This document shows, piece by piece, positions 22,863-35,521 of a stretch of DNA of 64,000 nucleotides (positions are counted from its first letter, which is position 1; each line of letters begins with the position of its first letter). The notes under the pieces were generated by a model. The model had not been told where the DNA came from and ran no database searches. It saw only the letters and a list, made by a program, of their open reading frames with translations. A program made the translations under genes and the position numbers. The DNA comes from Lichenostomus cassidix (taxonomy: Eukaryota; Chordata; Aves; Passeriformes; Meliphagidae). Location: the NCBI GenBank assembly GCA_008360975.2, contig CM039197.1, positions 186,001 to 250,000 on the forward strand, in the 5' to 3' direction.

Positions 22863-25413
22863 AATTGAAGACTGGTTTTACTGGCTTTAAACCCTTGGAC
22901 TACTTCATATATGCCTTCTAAGTAAAAATTAATTTTCTTCCAAACTGCCAAATGTTCTAAGCCCTCTAGAAAGAATTAGCATTAAAGTTCAAGTCAGTCT
23001 TTACTGTTTGCTTTTTGAATGCTTGGATGCACATGATTTGGTTTTGCTGATTTGAAAATATCCATCAGACTCTGATGAAGTTTGTTTCATCCCCTTCCAT
23101 CAACATAACCACTCTTGGTAATTTATTCTTGTATTTGGGATAGAAATATATGCTGCACACCATATTTTCCTGGTTTGTTAGACAGTGTACCATTTCCATT
23201 TGGAACAGAAAAATATTTAGAACTCTTTGTAGTCCTACTACATATAACACCAAGGTCCCAGTTAGACAAAGGTGTGACAAACTTTGTGTGGCAAGGAAGA
23301 CCAAACCATTATCTTTTGAAACCACAGAAGTTCAAGATTCACAATGCTACTGGCTGACAATGTTCCGTGATGCATTTTGGCCATATAAATTTTTTTTCTT
23401 TTCTCCCTTAGCTTATACTTTCCAATTGGAATATTCATAACTGTAAATGAATCTGTGTTCTACTTTCTTCTTTGTAAATTGAACTGGGGAGTGGTGCCTT
23501 AGAATTTTTCATGTACATGAAGAGCTGATATGTAGAAATAATGTAAACATGACTGCTGATGATGTTCACTGGCAATGCTATTTGGTATGATTTTATCAAG
23601 AGAACAAGATTCTTTAATGCAACTTCAGAGAGTCTAGTAGTATTCCCAGAAACTATTAAGTCCAATCTCTTGAAAACTTGGTGTCCCTTCTTTTACTTAG
23701 CAGCAGTGACAGTTCAGATCTATGTGCTACAGAGCACAGGGGTGCTTCTCTGCAAGTTGTTGTTGTTTGGTTGGGGCTTTTTTTGATAGAGCCTTTAATG
23801 TGCTCTAAAAATGCCTTTCCAATTTGAGTTTTCTCTCAGTGTTATTAATTTTTTTATTACAGATCTTGTATTTTCAGGGTTCCCAAGGGACCTATTTACA
23901 GCAGACTTTTATGGAAAAGAAGCATGGTTAAATGGGTGAAAATAACTGCAGAAGTTATAACTAAGTAATATAAGCTGCAACAAGGATACTGTGTGTTGTT
24001 TTAATTTCCAAAATAGCAACAGTTCAGACATTTAATTGCATTTTTATGACTTTTTTTTCATAGCTGTCTGGTGTAAAATATGTTGCCAGTAATATGTAAC
24101 TGCTAATAGCTTTAAGTTTCCTAAGCTGGCATTAGATTTTTTATCCTATTGGAGAGGAAGGTCACTTAGTATACTCTTCATCCTTATGAGGAAAAAAATG
24201 TGGATGACAAATGTATATCTATGTTTCTATGCTTGTATTACCTGAAATCTTTCTGCAGTCAGAAAGATACAGAGCAGTGAATTATTTATGTCTTCTCATA
24301 GTCTTAGGTGTGTTAAGGGAGCTTTACTATCCAAGGGATTTTGTGAAAAGCCAGCTTAGCTTAATTTTGCAATAACTGACTTATTGCAAAATTTTGCAGA
24401 ATAACTGACTTATTGCAAAACAGCTCTTATTGTGTAGGTACACAGAGTGTGGCAGTGCTTAGCTTGGGCTAAAGAAGAATGAATACCAATAGTAACTTAA
24501 GAGAATGGGAAAATGAGGTAGATAAAGGCAATTCTGCTCTGTCTATAAGTCATGTCTGTGCTGTTCATGGATAGCATCCTTTGGGAAAGAGCATGTCTCT
24601 CCATACATGCAGAATCTGGACATGTTTTCCTTGCATGCCATGTACTTCCAAAACACCTAATTGTAATTTCTGCAGTAGTGAAAGGTGCAGGGGCTAGATG
24701 ATATTTAAAACTTTGCGTAGAGGGTGAATGTTCTGTGCCTTGTGGCATGGTGCAAAGGTGGATGGAGGCTTTTGAGGTGGTGTTAAGTGCCTGTCCTGGA
24801 CAGAGGCAGAGTAATTTGCCTCTTCTTATGCATAATTTCTTCCTGGAGTATCTCTTGTGTGAATTACTCAGTGAGTTCTTCTTAGGTCGCTTCAAGGATG
24901 GAATTGTCTATAACTAGAAAGGATCCTAAGCATCATAACTGAAGTATAGATTATGTAGACACCAGGATCTACATTAAATAAGGAACAAATTAGACTGGTA
25001 GGTTAGCCACAGGGAGGACTAAATCCCATATCAAGAAACAATCTGACCATTGAATTTAAGTAACTTCCTTCCTTCTCTGCTTCATGTCTTTAATCTTGTT
25101 GCCAAAAAAGAGATACACAAATTCTCTAAACTCATAGTGAGGTATTAACATCATGCCTCGCTCTTGACTTCTTTGTCTTCCATCCACTGACTTCTTTCTA
25201 AATCCCTGGCAGTATCCTGATGAGTCATTGTATTTATTATGATCCAGCAATGCATTACATACCATGCATTCTTCCGTGTGATGTACTTCTAATTATTCCC
25301 TTGGGGAATATTCAAGCAATACTGATGTTGGGAATATACATTACGACTGTTCAGGGTAATGGTCCAGTGATTCATTAGACATTCTTGGAAAGTAATTGAC
25401 TGTATTAATTGTT
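22863..25413. other. Intergenic, no gene seen
   Basis: AT-rich, with one short exact tandem duplication (24371-24420). A 132-codon minus-strand frame at 24497-24895 is basic and has no recognisable domain. It lies just beyond the decayed frame at 25414-26376 but is not continuous with it. Confidence 0.5.
24371..24420. repeat. 29-base tandem duplication
   Basis: The word AATAACTGACTTATTGCAAA occurs at 24371 and again at 24400, an exact 29-base period with the second copy partial. Recent replication slippage or duplication is the simple reading. Confidence 0.85.
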
Positions 25414-26376
25414 TCACAGAATAGTGTGAACCACAGCTGCTGCATGGGCCTCCCAGCACTGGCCCAGAGCTTCTGCTGTGGTAGCATCAATAGTGCAAAT
25501 TGCTGCCAGCTGTTGTGCTATGTGTTGGACCTCCTTGTTTAACTTTGCCATGGCTGGGATCTGCTGCCATTGTCACTCTTTGACTCTAATTCTTTCAAGA
25601 GATCTGTGATGACATCTCAGAGTAGGGTTGGTGCTGAGTATGGGGAGTGATGTTGAGCTGGCAATGCTGCAGGTTGCCTACTCTTTGGCACTGAGCAATA
25701 TCAGGTTACTGGATAACCTCACTCAGTACAGTTGAAAATAGGGCATTTTGCACAACTCTATTACGCTCAAAGCAGCAAATGCCTTGGTGAAAGTCATATT
25801 GTTCAGAGAGAATGCAGCTGTGATTCCGAAGACTCTCACAGTTGCTGAGGTGAAGACTAAATGGCCTGCACTAGTGAGACATAAAGGAGAATGACAGGGT
25901 CTAATATGACAAACTTTTATGCCACGAACCCCATTTTTCATGTAGTAATGTTCCCCTTGCCTTTGCTGCAATGACCTAAGGAAGACAATAACAATGTTAT
26001 ACCTGTGATTTAAAGCAACCTCTTGGCCTGTGCAAGCTGTTTGTCCTGTCCTTCCCTGCATCCACTCTGCTCTGCAGCCTGAGGCAAGACACCTGTCCTC
26101 TGGGTTTGGCTTTAGGGTAAACAATGGTAAAAGCAATGGGGCAGAAACTGCAAATGTGTGGGTGCCTGGGCAGATTTCTGCAGGATCTTCCAATCTGAGG
26201 TTCTAGCTGTCTCTGGTCAGAGATTTACAGCCACCCTCTTCATACTCTGGCAGCACAAAAGTGACATTTATATTGAGTGGTACCAGACTCTCATTCCCTT
26301 CTGGGAGATACTCATGCCAGCATCTTTGTGGGCTGCTACCCTGTCCTGTGTAGCTCTGAGGGCTCATTATCACAGG
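25414..26376 (-). pseudogene. Decayed reading frame, possibly retroviral envelope-like
   Basis: One minus-strand frame continues for about 321 codons with only four internal stops (for example at 26203-26205 and just past 25723), well below the roughly 15 expected by chance. It carries N-glycosylation sequons at about 26295 (NES), 26268 (NVT) and 25800 (NMT) and scattered cysteines, which would suit a surface glycoprotein remnant. I cannot match it to a named family, and no flanking LTR is evident. Alternatives are another decayed coding sequence or a chance low-stop frame. Confidence 0.25.
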
Positions 26377-27291
26377 TCAGAGAGATTTTCTAGAGTAGAA
26401 CTGACACTGAAATATGTGCCTGACACTGTGTGGAAAGGTCTGCTTTAGATTTGCAGGAATTGCTGCACATGAGTGAGAAAAGAAATGCTTCATTTTGGAA
26501 TTAGCTCACCATAGAACTCTTTATCACAGAACAAAAAGAAAAAAGAAAAAAGTAAAAAATTGCTACATAGGGAGCAAAACCTGGTGCTTTGTTCTGTGTT
26601 GCTCTGAGCTTGCAGAAGTGGGCAGGAGTGGCTGTGCTTGCAAGTAACCTTTCCAAGATGGAATTACATGGCATGGCACAACTGAGATGTAAATGTCACC
26701 TGCCACCAAAAGAGGCTATCACAGAGGGGCACAGAGACACTACTGAAGACCAGTATAGTCAGGCTCTATTTGCAGGGGGGAAACGTGTACCAACCATATA
26801 CATATGTATTGAAGTAAAAGCAATGCAAGACAGTGGTGCAAACCTCTATGGCAACGGTGCATCCCACTACAGCAGTAGTGATTATGACCCTTACCCAAGT
26901 GTCTGGCCTTGAAAAACTTAAGAATGTGTATCAGGAAATCTTATTTCTGATCATTTTAGGGGTCAGACCAGAGAAATTTGGCAACTTGTAATTAAGGTAA
27001 CAAATTGTAGAAGACTTGGTTATAAGGAGCTGGAAGTGTCATAGAGAGTAAACTTTTGTAATTACCGTTTGTTTAAATACTCCCTTAGAGATTTCATCAC
27101 TGTAATTTACTCTTGATCAGAATGTGATGTTTGTGAGGAGTCATGGTGATTGATTACTTGGTGGGTATCTGAGCAGTCAAATGGGGAACAATTGGGTAAC
27201 TTCTTACAGAGAATCCCTAAATCTCGCAAATTCCTGACAGGACAGTCCTCCAGATATTCTGTACCTGGTCCAACAAGTACCTGGCATATGT

Positions 27292-27418
27292 GTGTGTATA
27301 TATATACATAAATACACACACACACACACGCACACACATGCACACCCATGCACACACACGTATGTGTGCATGTGTGAGCGTCTGTGTGTGTGTTTGTGTG
27401 TGTATATGTGTGTGTATT
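27292..27418. repeat. Compound (TG)n-(CA)n-(TG)n microsatellite with inverted symmetry
   Basis: A TG/TA start is followed by CA units (about 27313-27358), then TG units (27362-27417), with CACGTATGTG at the turn. Nearly the whole tract alternates purine and pyrimidine, so it is Z-DNA-prone. The CA and TG arms are reverse complements and could extrude as a cruciform. All ORFs here, rich in His/Thr or Cys/Val, are artefacts of the repeat. Confidence 0.9.
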
Positions 27419-28722
27419 GTATCCACTTATGAAACTTGCACACATTATAGAGAACATGGCCCAAGTATTTGAACACTGCTTTGCTACACACATAAGGAAA
27501 GCAATCTATTAAGAAAAAAAACCAAAACCAATGCAAATCAGGACATCTGCCATTGTTTTAGAACCCCTGTAGGGAGCTGCTTGAGGTGTGGAGGAGCTGG
27601 ACTTTTCATTGCTGCTGGGTGAAGACACACATCTGCGTATATGTGTCAGTCTGCGGGGCATGGGGAATGATACAGTTTTTCAGAGAGATAAGGTAAGATT
27701 GGCTTTAGAGAGACTTTAGGTAATAACCTCAATTAGTCCGAATTTGGAAAATAAAATACTTGTTTGCTGTATGAAAATGCGACCTCACTTCCAGGAAACA
27801 AATACCACAAAGAACATACCTTTGTTTTTGATGATTGAAGAAAGTTATTTGGTTCTTTGGAATCAATAAATTTGGCTTAAAGGATGCAGCTCAAGGCAAT
27901 CTTAACTAATCATTGTTTTAAAAAGCATATAAAATTTAGCAAAAAGAGATATCTCAGACACAATATCAATTCAGGGAGAGTTAAATCTTCTTCGAACATC
28001 TTGTCAACTGCTAGTCACTGACTGAAGTTCTATAGCATTAGCTTTGTAGTGGCAGCCTTCTGTATGTATCACATCTTGTTTTATTTGCATCAGAGGCAGT
28101 AATTATATTAATACAAACTTTACATAATTTTAAAAGCCGAAAGCAGCTTCTGATTTATGCTCACTCCGAGGCAATTCTTTCTCTTCTCGATGTAATATGT
28201 CATAGAGAAGAGTGAAGTTGCAACATTGCTGCCAGCCTTCTGCCTCCTCCAAGCACACCTCCAGGACTCTGCAGATATATTAACCAGGAACAGGGAGCCC
28301 AGCTTCTCTCACCTCCTTTGCAGTGCTCACACTCAGGGCAGTGGAAGAGCCCTGATGGGGGCTGGGGCAGCACTGTTACTTCAAATATGGCTTACATCTT
28401 AAAGTAAGAAGAACAGAGGAAGATGGGAGGCATTGCAAACCCCTCTGTTCATACACTGTCCGCTTTTGGCTAAAGCAATGACATCCTTGCTTGATCTTCA
28501 ACTTCACTCATAAAACATAAAAAATAAATTTTGGACAATAAAGCTTTATTTCTCCCCACAGCCGTGAGAGTCTTCTGTGTTGTGTCAACAGAGAACTGGA
28601 ACACAAGAGCAGAGTGCATTCCCGTGCCTTGCTTGCTGCTGTTTTTCCAAGTTTCCCATCTCTGAACTTGGGCATGTTTCCCTCCTTCACAGGGTGTGTG
28701 GATGTCATGGGTTCAAGCAAGT

Positions 28723-28766
28723 GGGGCAGGGGTTGTCCCTGGGGAGCAGAGGGGAGTGGGGCAGGG
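28723..28766 (+). other. G-run cluster, putative G-quadruplex
   Basis: Six runs of three or four G lie within about 45 bases on the plus strand. The last four (28741-28744, 28751-28754, 28758-28761 and 28764-28766) have loops of 6, 3 and 2 bases and satisfy the usual quadruplex rule. Confidence 0.7.
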
Positions 28767-29222
28767 ACAGGAGGTAAGTACAAACAAACCCATGACCTCT
28801 GATCGCCACTGGCCCTGGGACAGCAGGGACTGATGGCCCCCAGACCCTCCCAGGACAATATGCATTTCTGCATGCTCATAAACAAATGTATCTAAACCAC
28901 CACACTTTATATCCACTTAAAATTCTGAATACCTTTCCATTTATCTAAAGCTTGCTGAGGTGAGTTCCTATAAGGGAAGACTTATTTCATTTCCATGAAA
29001 TGTTTATATTTTCTGGGAAGTTTCTCTCTCACCTCTTTAAATTTTACGGCAGTTGGCGTGCAGCCTGTAGTAGGGTCCTCCCAAGGAAGCTGGTGAGGCA
29101 AAAAGGTACAAGAGGGACCATAAATTTCAAACTTTCTGGGTTAGAATAATTTAAGTGCACCAAGTTGTTAACCTTGAAGGATCAATACTGAGGGTTTTTT
29201 TCTTGTAGTGCTGTAAAATTCA

Positions 29223-29290
29223 AGCTAAAAAAAAAGAAAGTAAAAAAACCCCAACAAAACCCAAACCCAAATCAAAACCAATTCCCCCCA
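29223..29290. repeat. AC-rich low-complexity tract
   Basis: A run of A, then AAAC/AACCC units, almost without G or T after its first bases. Same class as the tract at 21713. Confidence 0.75.
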
Positions 29291-31612
29291 AAGCCAGATT
29301 TAAAGTAAATAAAGGTTGTATATGAACAGGGGATTGATCCTGAATTATGTTTCTGGAATTTCAAATTCTATTGTCCGAAGGATGTCTGTTTTGGTTGTTC
29401 ATGGTGCTTTTAGTCACATCAGCTTTGGGTGACACTGGTCTTATGTGTCACCAGCCAACTGAAACCAATAGGGACCACTTACCAGCAGTAAGGTCCATCC
29501 TTGACCCTGCAATGTGCATGCAGCCACTGCCTCTGAGTTCTATGCAGAAAAAATACCCAAACATGTTCTAGCTGAGCATATTCAAGACAGCCACAGCCTT
29601 TCCAGCAGGTGACTGACAACACCACAGGGCAGAGGTTTGTTAAGATGCAGCATGGCAGGACACAAAGCAGAGTTCCATGCTGATGAAATCTGTCTTCTCA
29701 TAGCTTTCAAAAAAGAAGGGAAACATGGTATTGCTTTACCTAGTAAAAGTGACAGCTCCCAACATGTGGAATTCATCCCCGCTTGTCACTCAGCTCTGCT
29801 CTGTCCTTTTGGACAAGGCTGCTTGTATGTATGAAGTTATTAAGCAAAACCAGCCTATCAGAGCAGCCTCACAGCAGGCAGGTACCACAGCAGTTCCAAG
29901 AGCCTGGAAACCACCAAACGCCACCCAGAAATCTGTACATCCAGCTGCAGGAATGTATACGGACACCTGATTCTAAAGAGACACATTTCTGTTCCTGGAC
30001 ATAAATCCCATGGTTCATGAGCCTAGTTCAATTAATAATTAATCCAAGAGATTTTTAATCAGAATTTTTTTAATTCAGCAAATCTAAGGAGCAATACACA
30101 TTTGAGTTACACTGTTGAGAACAACTTACAGGAGAAAAAGCATAGGAAATGTATCCGCAGTTAGTCACTGGCTCTTGCTTTATAAATGTCACAGTTGTCT
30201 GGTGTATCTAGTAAATAATTAAGGATGATAATGGACAGCTGGTAAGAGGTTTCTCCCAGGGTCCGGGGACTTCTATTAATTAAGGTCTGAGCAGAATAGA
30301 ATGGATATTTGCCCTTTGTTGATTTTAAAAAACAATGAGAGCTTGAACTGTGTCTGGAACTAGTGTTAGGTGAGGTTGTCTGTATTGGAAGGTCAGTCAG
30401 AGTCCAGCTCATCCTTCCTCTCTCCATCCTGATTGCCTTCCTCAAACTGCTGGGTAGAGTGGTAGCAAGGAGCAATGCATGTCCACGACCTGCTTAGCAA
30501 TAAAGGAGTCTAGTTATTCCTAGATTTTATGTTTTTCATCGTTAGGTGAGCAGTAGCTTTACAGTTCTTGCACACAGCTTACTCCAATAAGAAAAATTTC
30601 CTCTGCCATTGCAAATAACACAAGCTCCATTGCAAGCTGCAGAGCACTCTCGGCAGTTCCCTCTGCCATGTGATCCAGCATTGCAGAAAATGAGCAACGG
30701 CAACAATAAATAATGACAGAATCAAAAAGCATGGAACCCCTTTTCCTGTAACAATATACATCTTTCAGTGAAACACTCTAATCTCACAGCAGTAATGCAC
30801 CATTATGCCCCTGAGGCCACTCCTCTGATTCCACATTTTATGGACCAGCTCTTTATTCCTGAATTCAGCAGATGCATGGCTTATAGCTGGTCCCAGCATG
30901 GAATGCATCACAAGCAGCTTGTCTATTACAAGTGACCTGCTAAAGAGAAGAAATAGTGTTTGTATCCTCTGTAGCATTTTTTGAGCTGAAAAAGGAGACA
31001 TGAAAGGTTTCTTTTTTTTCTGGATCCTCTGTATTGCTCAGTATCAAGTATTTGGAATACAAAAAAACCCTGAAGACACATCATTCATTCAGTTTTCTCT
31101 TGGTGTGGTGGAAACAGAGGGTGAGTAGTGGAAATTCTTTGCAAGAATTCTGCTTGAACAGTAAGACCACTAGAAATTATCTACAACTGTTCTCTGGGAT
31201 TTTGGCTGAATAACTCTTCTCACATGAAATTTTAAAGACTTTACTAACAGTATTATTTTTAAAATAAACTGTTTAAATTCTTGTAGAAAGTGTTATAGGT
31301 TTAAAGTTTTAAAAAATATTTCCGTTCAAATGGTCCTTATACTTTTCCTTCTAGTAAGAGACTGTTTTATTTGTTGTTATTAGAGCATAGTGTATACTAA
31401 GTAACCACGGAGTTCTTCATATGACCTTACAAATGGTGTATTGTATAGCTGTCTTTCCAGACCACAGACTCTTCTATCTAGTGCCTGGTTTTGGGGTGCA
31501 GAGTTGGGCTATGTGCTATGTTTGAAGTGGTGCACAGCCTATTACTCTGGTAAACATCTATCCAAATTCCTGAGATAATGCCAGACAAATCTATGTGTAT
31601 TTCTGTTCACCT

Positions 31613-31634
31613 ACACACACGCACACACACATAT
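31613..31634. repeat. Short (CA)n repeat
   Basis: About ten CA units with one G interruption. Confidence 0.85.
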
Positions 31635-34600
31635 GCATCAAATGACTGCAAAAAATATTTTGAGGACACAGTCCACAGGACCATTGGAAGCACAAGCACT
31701 CTGGAGCAGTGATGAGTAAAGGGTCCAGCTGCCGCTGCCTGAGAGCTGGGGTGTGCTTCTGATTGTGACCATGAGCAATTAGGCCAGTCTCCTGTATCCA
31801 AGGTCATGTTTCTTTTTGGCAGGTATTACTGGACTGGCCATTGCCAGAAGATAAAGAGGATCTAAGAGGAATTACTTCAGGATCTGGCTATTTCCAATAT
31901 TTTTCATGTTGTTCCAATCCCAGAAGTCTGCAGCTAAGTCATAACAATATAGGTTGTTTTAATTGCTTTCTGCAAATTTTCTCCCTCACACACTTGTCCG
32001 TTTCATTCCCAGAGCTTATTTACAGCTCAGCTTTCTCAGTGTTTTTAGACAAGTGCTTCAAACAGACATTTTGGAGCTGCTCACTGCAGACACTGACTTG
32101 TGAAGGGGTTTGCAGCATGAAAGAGGATCTGTATATGCATATGCCCTGGTTAAACACCACCTGTACACTGTGTCAGGTCTCAGTTTTGACATCACATGGG
32201 GGATCAAATTGTCCCTGTAGACTGACTATTCTGTAACAAGACAACAAAGCATATTGCACAAAGCAGATCTAATATTTTCTTTCTCTCTTGTTTTCCTTCT
32301 ACTGGCTCCAGCAGTTCTCACTGCCCTGCCCACAAAAGCCAGCTTTGTATGTGAAGACACGCCAGGCCAGTGCTCTGCCTCTACAACTCCAGCATAGAGA
32401 AAAAATGAAAGGAGAAACAGCAGGAGCTGTGAATTAAGGAAAACATTACACTGTGGTATACTACTGAATGAACATGTGCACCCTAAAAAGTGTAGACAAC
32501 TGATAGTTTTGATTCCTTCATGGGAAAGGCTGAAGTGGTGTTCTGCAGTTAAGAAGTGCTGATGATATAATGAATATTTAAAGAATAGGCTTCTACTTTT
32601 TGAAGCGAAGTTCTTCAACTTCATTTCCTCATTGGGAAGAGAAGCCACTCCAAAAACGTTTGTGTTTCCTCTGATCACCCAGCTTGCTCAGAGTGCTACC
32701 TATGTCAGTTTGAATGTTTACCAATGTTTTCTTTTGTAGAATGTGCACTGCCATTTACAAAGCAAAAAAGGTAATGTGTTGGGTAAGGGAGAAGGCAGTG
32801 GAAGGACTGGCTCCCATGTTATGGAACAATGTAATCTTGGTTACCTGAAACTGTATTGGCATTCAGACACAACAGGACTGCAGCAGGAAAAGGGAGGGAG
32901 TGCTCATTGCTTGCCTGGAACGGAATGAAATGTCTCAAACTAACACTTGGTGAAGAAGCTTTATTATTGTTGCTGTGATTTCAGAATTTTAAGGAAAAAG
33001 CTCTGAGTACTGATGGGGAGAACTTGCACTCTTGCTTCATAGTGTTTAGAATTTTAAAAGAATCCCTTGAAAGAGGAGCACAATTGGAACCACAGTTGAA
33101 TGTGTTGATTCTTCTCCCTGCAAAGTCTACAGAGAGCCTTTAAAAAAAGGGCAAAAATCATCTGTGTGGCCTTGAAGCCTTATATAATGTTTCAGTGTTG
33201 GGCCAATAAAAAAATATCCTTACCCTTATTCTGTCTGAGCTCCAGTCTTGAAGGAAATGTTGGACTGAGTAGGAAAAATGTTCTACAGTTACAGGTCTTA
33301 TAATTTTCAGAGCTTTCCCCCAAATACCCCCTATTTCCAAGCCCTGTCTCCAAACACTCAAACTGTGGAAGTGATAACCTGCAGACTTGGCAGTGTACAT
33401 GACATTTTACTAAGGGAGCTTATATAAATATTATCTCAAGTGAAATGAGGGTTTAATTCTATTATCTGTGGCTTTTCTTTCCCTGAGGTCAAAAGTACAG
33501 AAAGTGGTCATGTTGTCTTTAGAGCCCAAGAAACAAAAGACCTGTTTTTAAACCAAATAATTAGTCATCCAGAACTAATGTCCCACAGCACTAGCCACTA
33601 AGGAGGCTTTGGAGTGATCTGAACTAGTGTGCAGTTCTCCAGACACATCATTTCAGAGGTGCTATCATGGTGCGTAGCAGAGGATTCTCTTGAGGTGGTT
33701 AACACCATGGCCAGGGAATAAGGAACAAGGACTCTGCAGGTACTGTGAAGAAACCCTGCAATTGCCTATTTGTCCAAGATTGCTAATTGATAATTCCATT
33801 CCTTGTTGCTTTGTCTTTTCTTTGTGCAGGTTGCAGGTGTGTGGCTGTGCATGACAAAGCCATGTGACATCCAGCAGTGCCCTTCAGGAAACAGAGGGCA
33901 GATCAAGGCGGGTGCTGATAGAGTTCAAAAGTGAATAGTGTGGTCTGGCATCCTACAAGGCATCTTAAATTCTACAACTGTGATCAGAGCTGTTCAGAAG
34001 CAGGAATCAGCATCAGCACAGATCTGCGCTTTGGCTTTGACTAGTCACTCACTTCTAGCAGCTCTTGTGCAAAACTAAAGAGGTCCAGACTCCATTTTCT
34101 GCCTTTTAAACTGTTTGTATTCCAGATTTGGGAATTCTGAAATTTGCAAGAGACTGAAAAGCACCAAAGCAATTTTTTTAGTGATGGAGCTAAAACTTGA
34201 ATAAATCCAATGTCTGAGTCCTGCCTCCTCTGCTTCTGCTGAGAATGTGGACTCCAAGTAGCTTACAGTCTAGATAAAAGGCTCATGGAAAAGGCTCACA
34301 GTGCTGGAGCACTATTTGCTATACGTGCTGGTTGACCAACTGCTATGGAGTTATGTCTCTGTAGGTGATGAGTACTGTAAGGAAAAATGACACAAGCTCC
34401 CTCTGACCATGATTTTGGCAGTGGATCAGGTCAGAGGTTGTGTAAAGATCTTGTGGAACTGGCATGACCTGAAGGATCGCACTGGGCAGGATGTGTGTGT
34501 CAGTGATGCACACATCCATCAGCTCTGCCTTTGCTGGCAAGTGAAACTGCAAATGGAGTTTGGTGAACCTGACTCCTAACAGAATGGAAACCTTGAAATG

Positions 34601-34947
34601 ATCACAGTAGTCATGACACTGGCTCAGGGGCTTATGGAATTAATAATTTGCTGCAGTTTATGTCCCAGGTCAAATCCTTTAGCTGGTCATTAATTTACAA
34701 CCACTGCCCACAGGACTGATTATTGTTCCCTAGAAGAATGATTCAAATCCAGCCAAAGATTTTGTAATGCTTCTCTATTAGATGCACATTGCAAGGTTGA
34801 AAGCTGGATCTTGTTCACTGCAGGTTCTCAAGAAGGGAGGTTACTTAATTTCAAAATGCTCATTCTTTTCTCTTACAAATCCCTATTTTCTCCTAACATT
34901 CACTATTACTGCATATGGCTGGCCAACAAATTTTATAATTACTTCAT

Positions 34948-35521
34948 TTTACTGGTTTTGACTGGAATAACATTACTTTTCTTCCAAGTAGCTGGTATGG
35001 TGCTGTGATCTGGATGAGTGACCAAAGCAGCCTTAATAAAAACCTGGTGTTTCAGTTATTGGTGAGCAGGGCTTATACCAACCCAGCGGCAAGGGGCTGG
35101 GGGGCACCAGAAGGGGCTGGGAGAGGACACAACCAGGAGACCTGACCCCAACTGACCAATGATGGGTATCCCACATCATATCACATCATACACAGGAATA
35201 GAAGCTGGGAGAAAAGAGAGGAAGGAGAGGATGTTTGGGGTGATGGAGTTTGTCTTCCCGAGTCACTGTTACATGTGCTGGAGCCCTGCTGTCCTGGCGA
35301 AGGCTGAGCACCTGCCTGCCTATAGGAGTAGTTGCATGAATTTCTTGTTTTGCTTTGCTTGAGGGCAAGGCTTTTGCTTTACTGTTAAACTCTCTCTATC
35401 TCAACTCACAAGTTTTCCTACTTTTAACCTCCCAATTCTCTTATGTTCCCCATCCCACTGTTGGGGGGAGGTGTGAGTGAGTGACTGTGGGGCTGAGCTG
35501 CTACCAGGGTGAACCCACAAC
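34948..35521 (+). mobile_element. Solo LTR of an avian endogenous retrovirus
   Basis: The block resembles a widespread avian ERV LTR that I recognise from memory. Signs are a start like TTTACTGGTTTTGACTGG, the GTAGCTGGTATGGTGCTGTG block, GGGGCTGGGAGAGGACACA then CTGACCCCAACTGACCAA, and GTTTGTCTTCCCGAGTCAC. It continues with CTTGTTTTGCTTTGCTTGAG, CTCTATCTCAACTCACAAG and a C/G-rich 3' end. No internal retroviral genes flank it, so it is best read as a solo LTR left by recombination. It is diverged, no clean target-site duplication is visible and the ends are approximate. The family name and promoter activity are not established here. Confidence 0.75.

Larger units (their letters stand above)
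26377..34947. other. Intergenic, no gene seen
   Basis: Contains the CA/TG tract (27292), a G-rich cluster (28723), an AC-rich tract (29223) and a short CA repeat (31613). The frames present are short, overlap on both strands and show no known domains. Confidence 0.5.
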
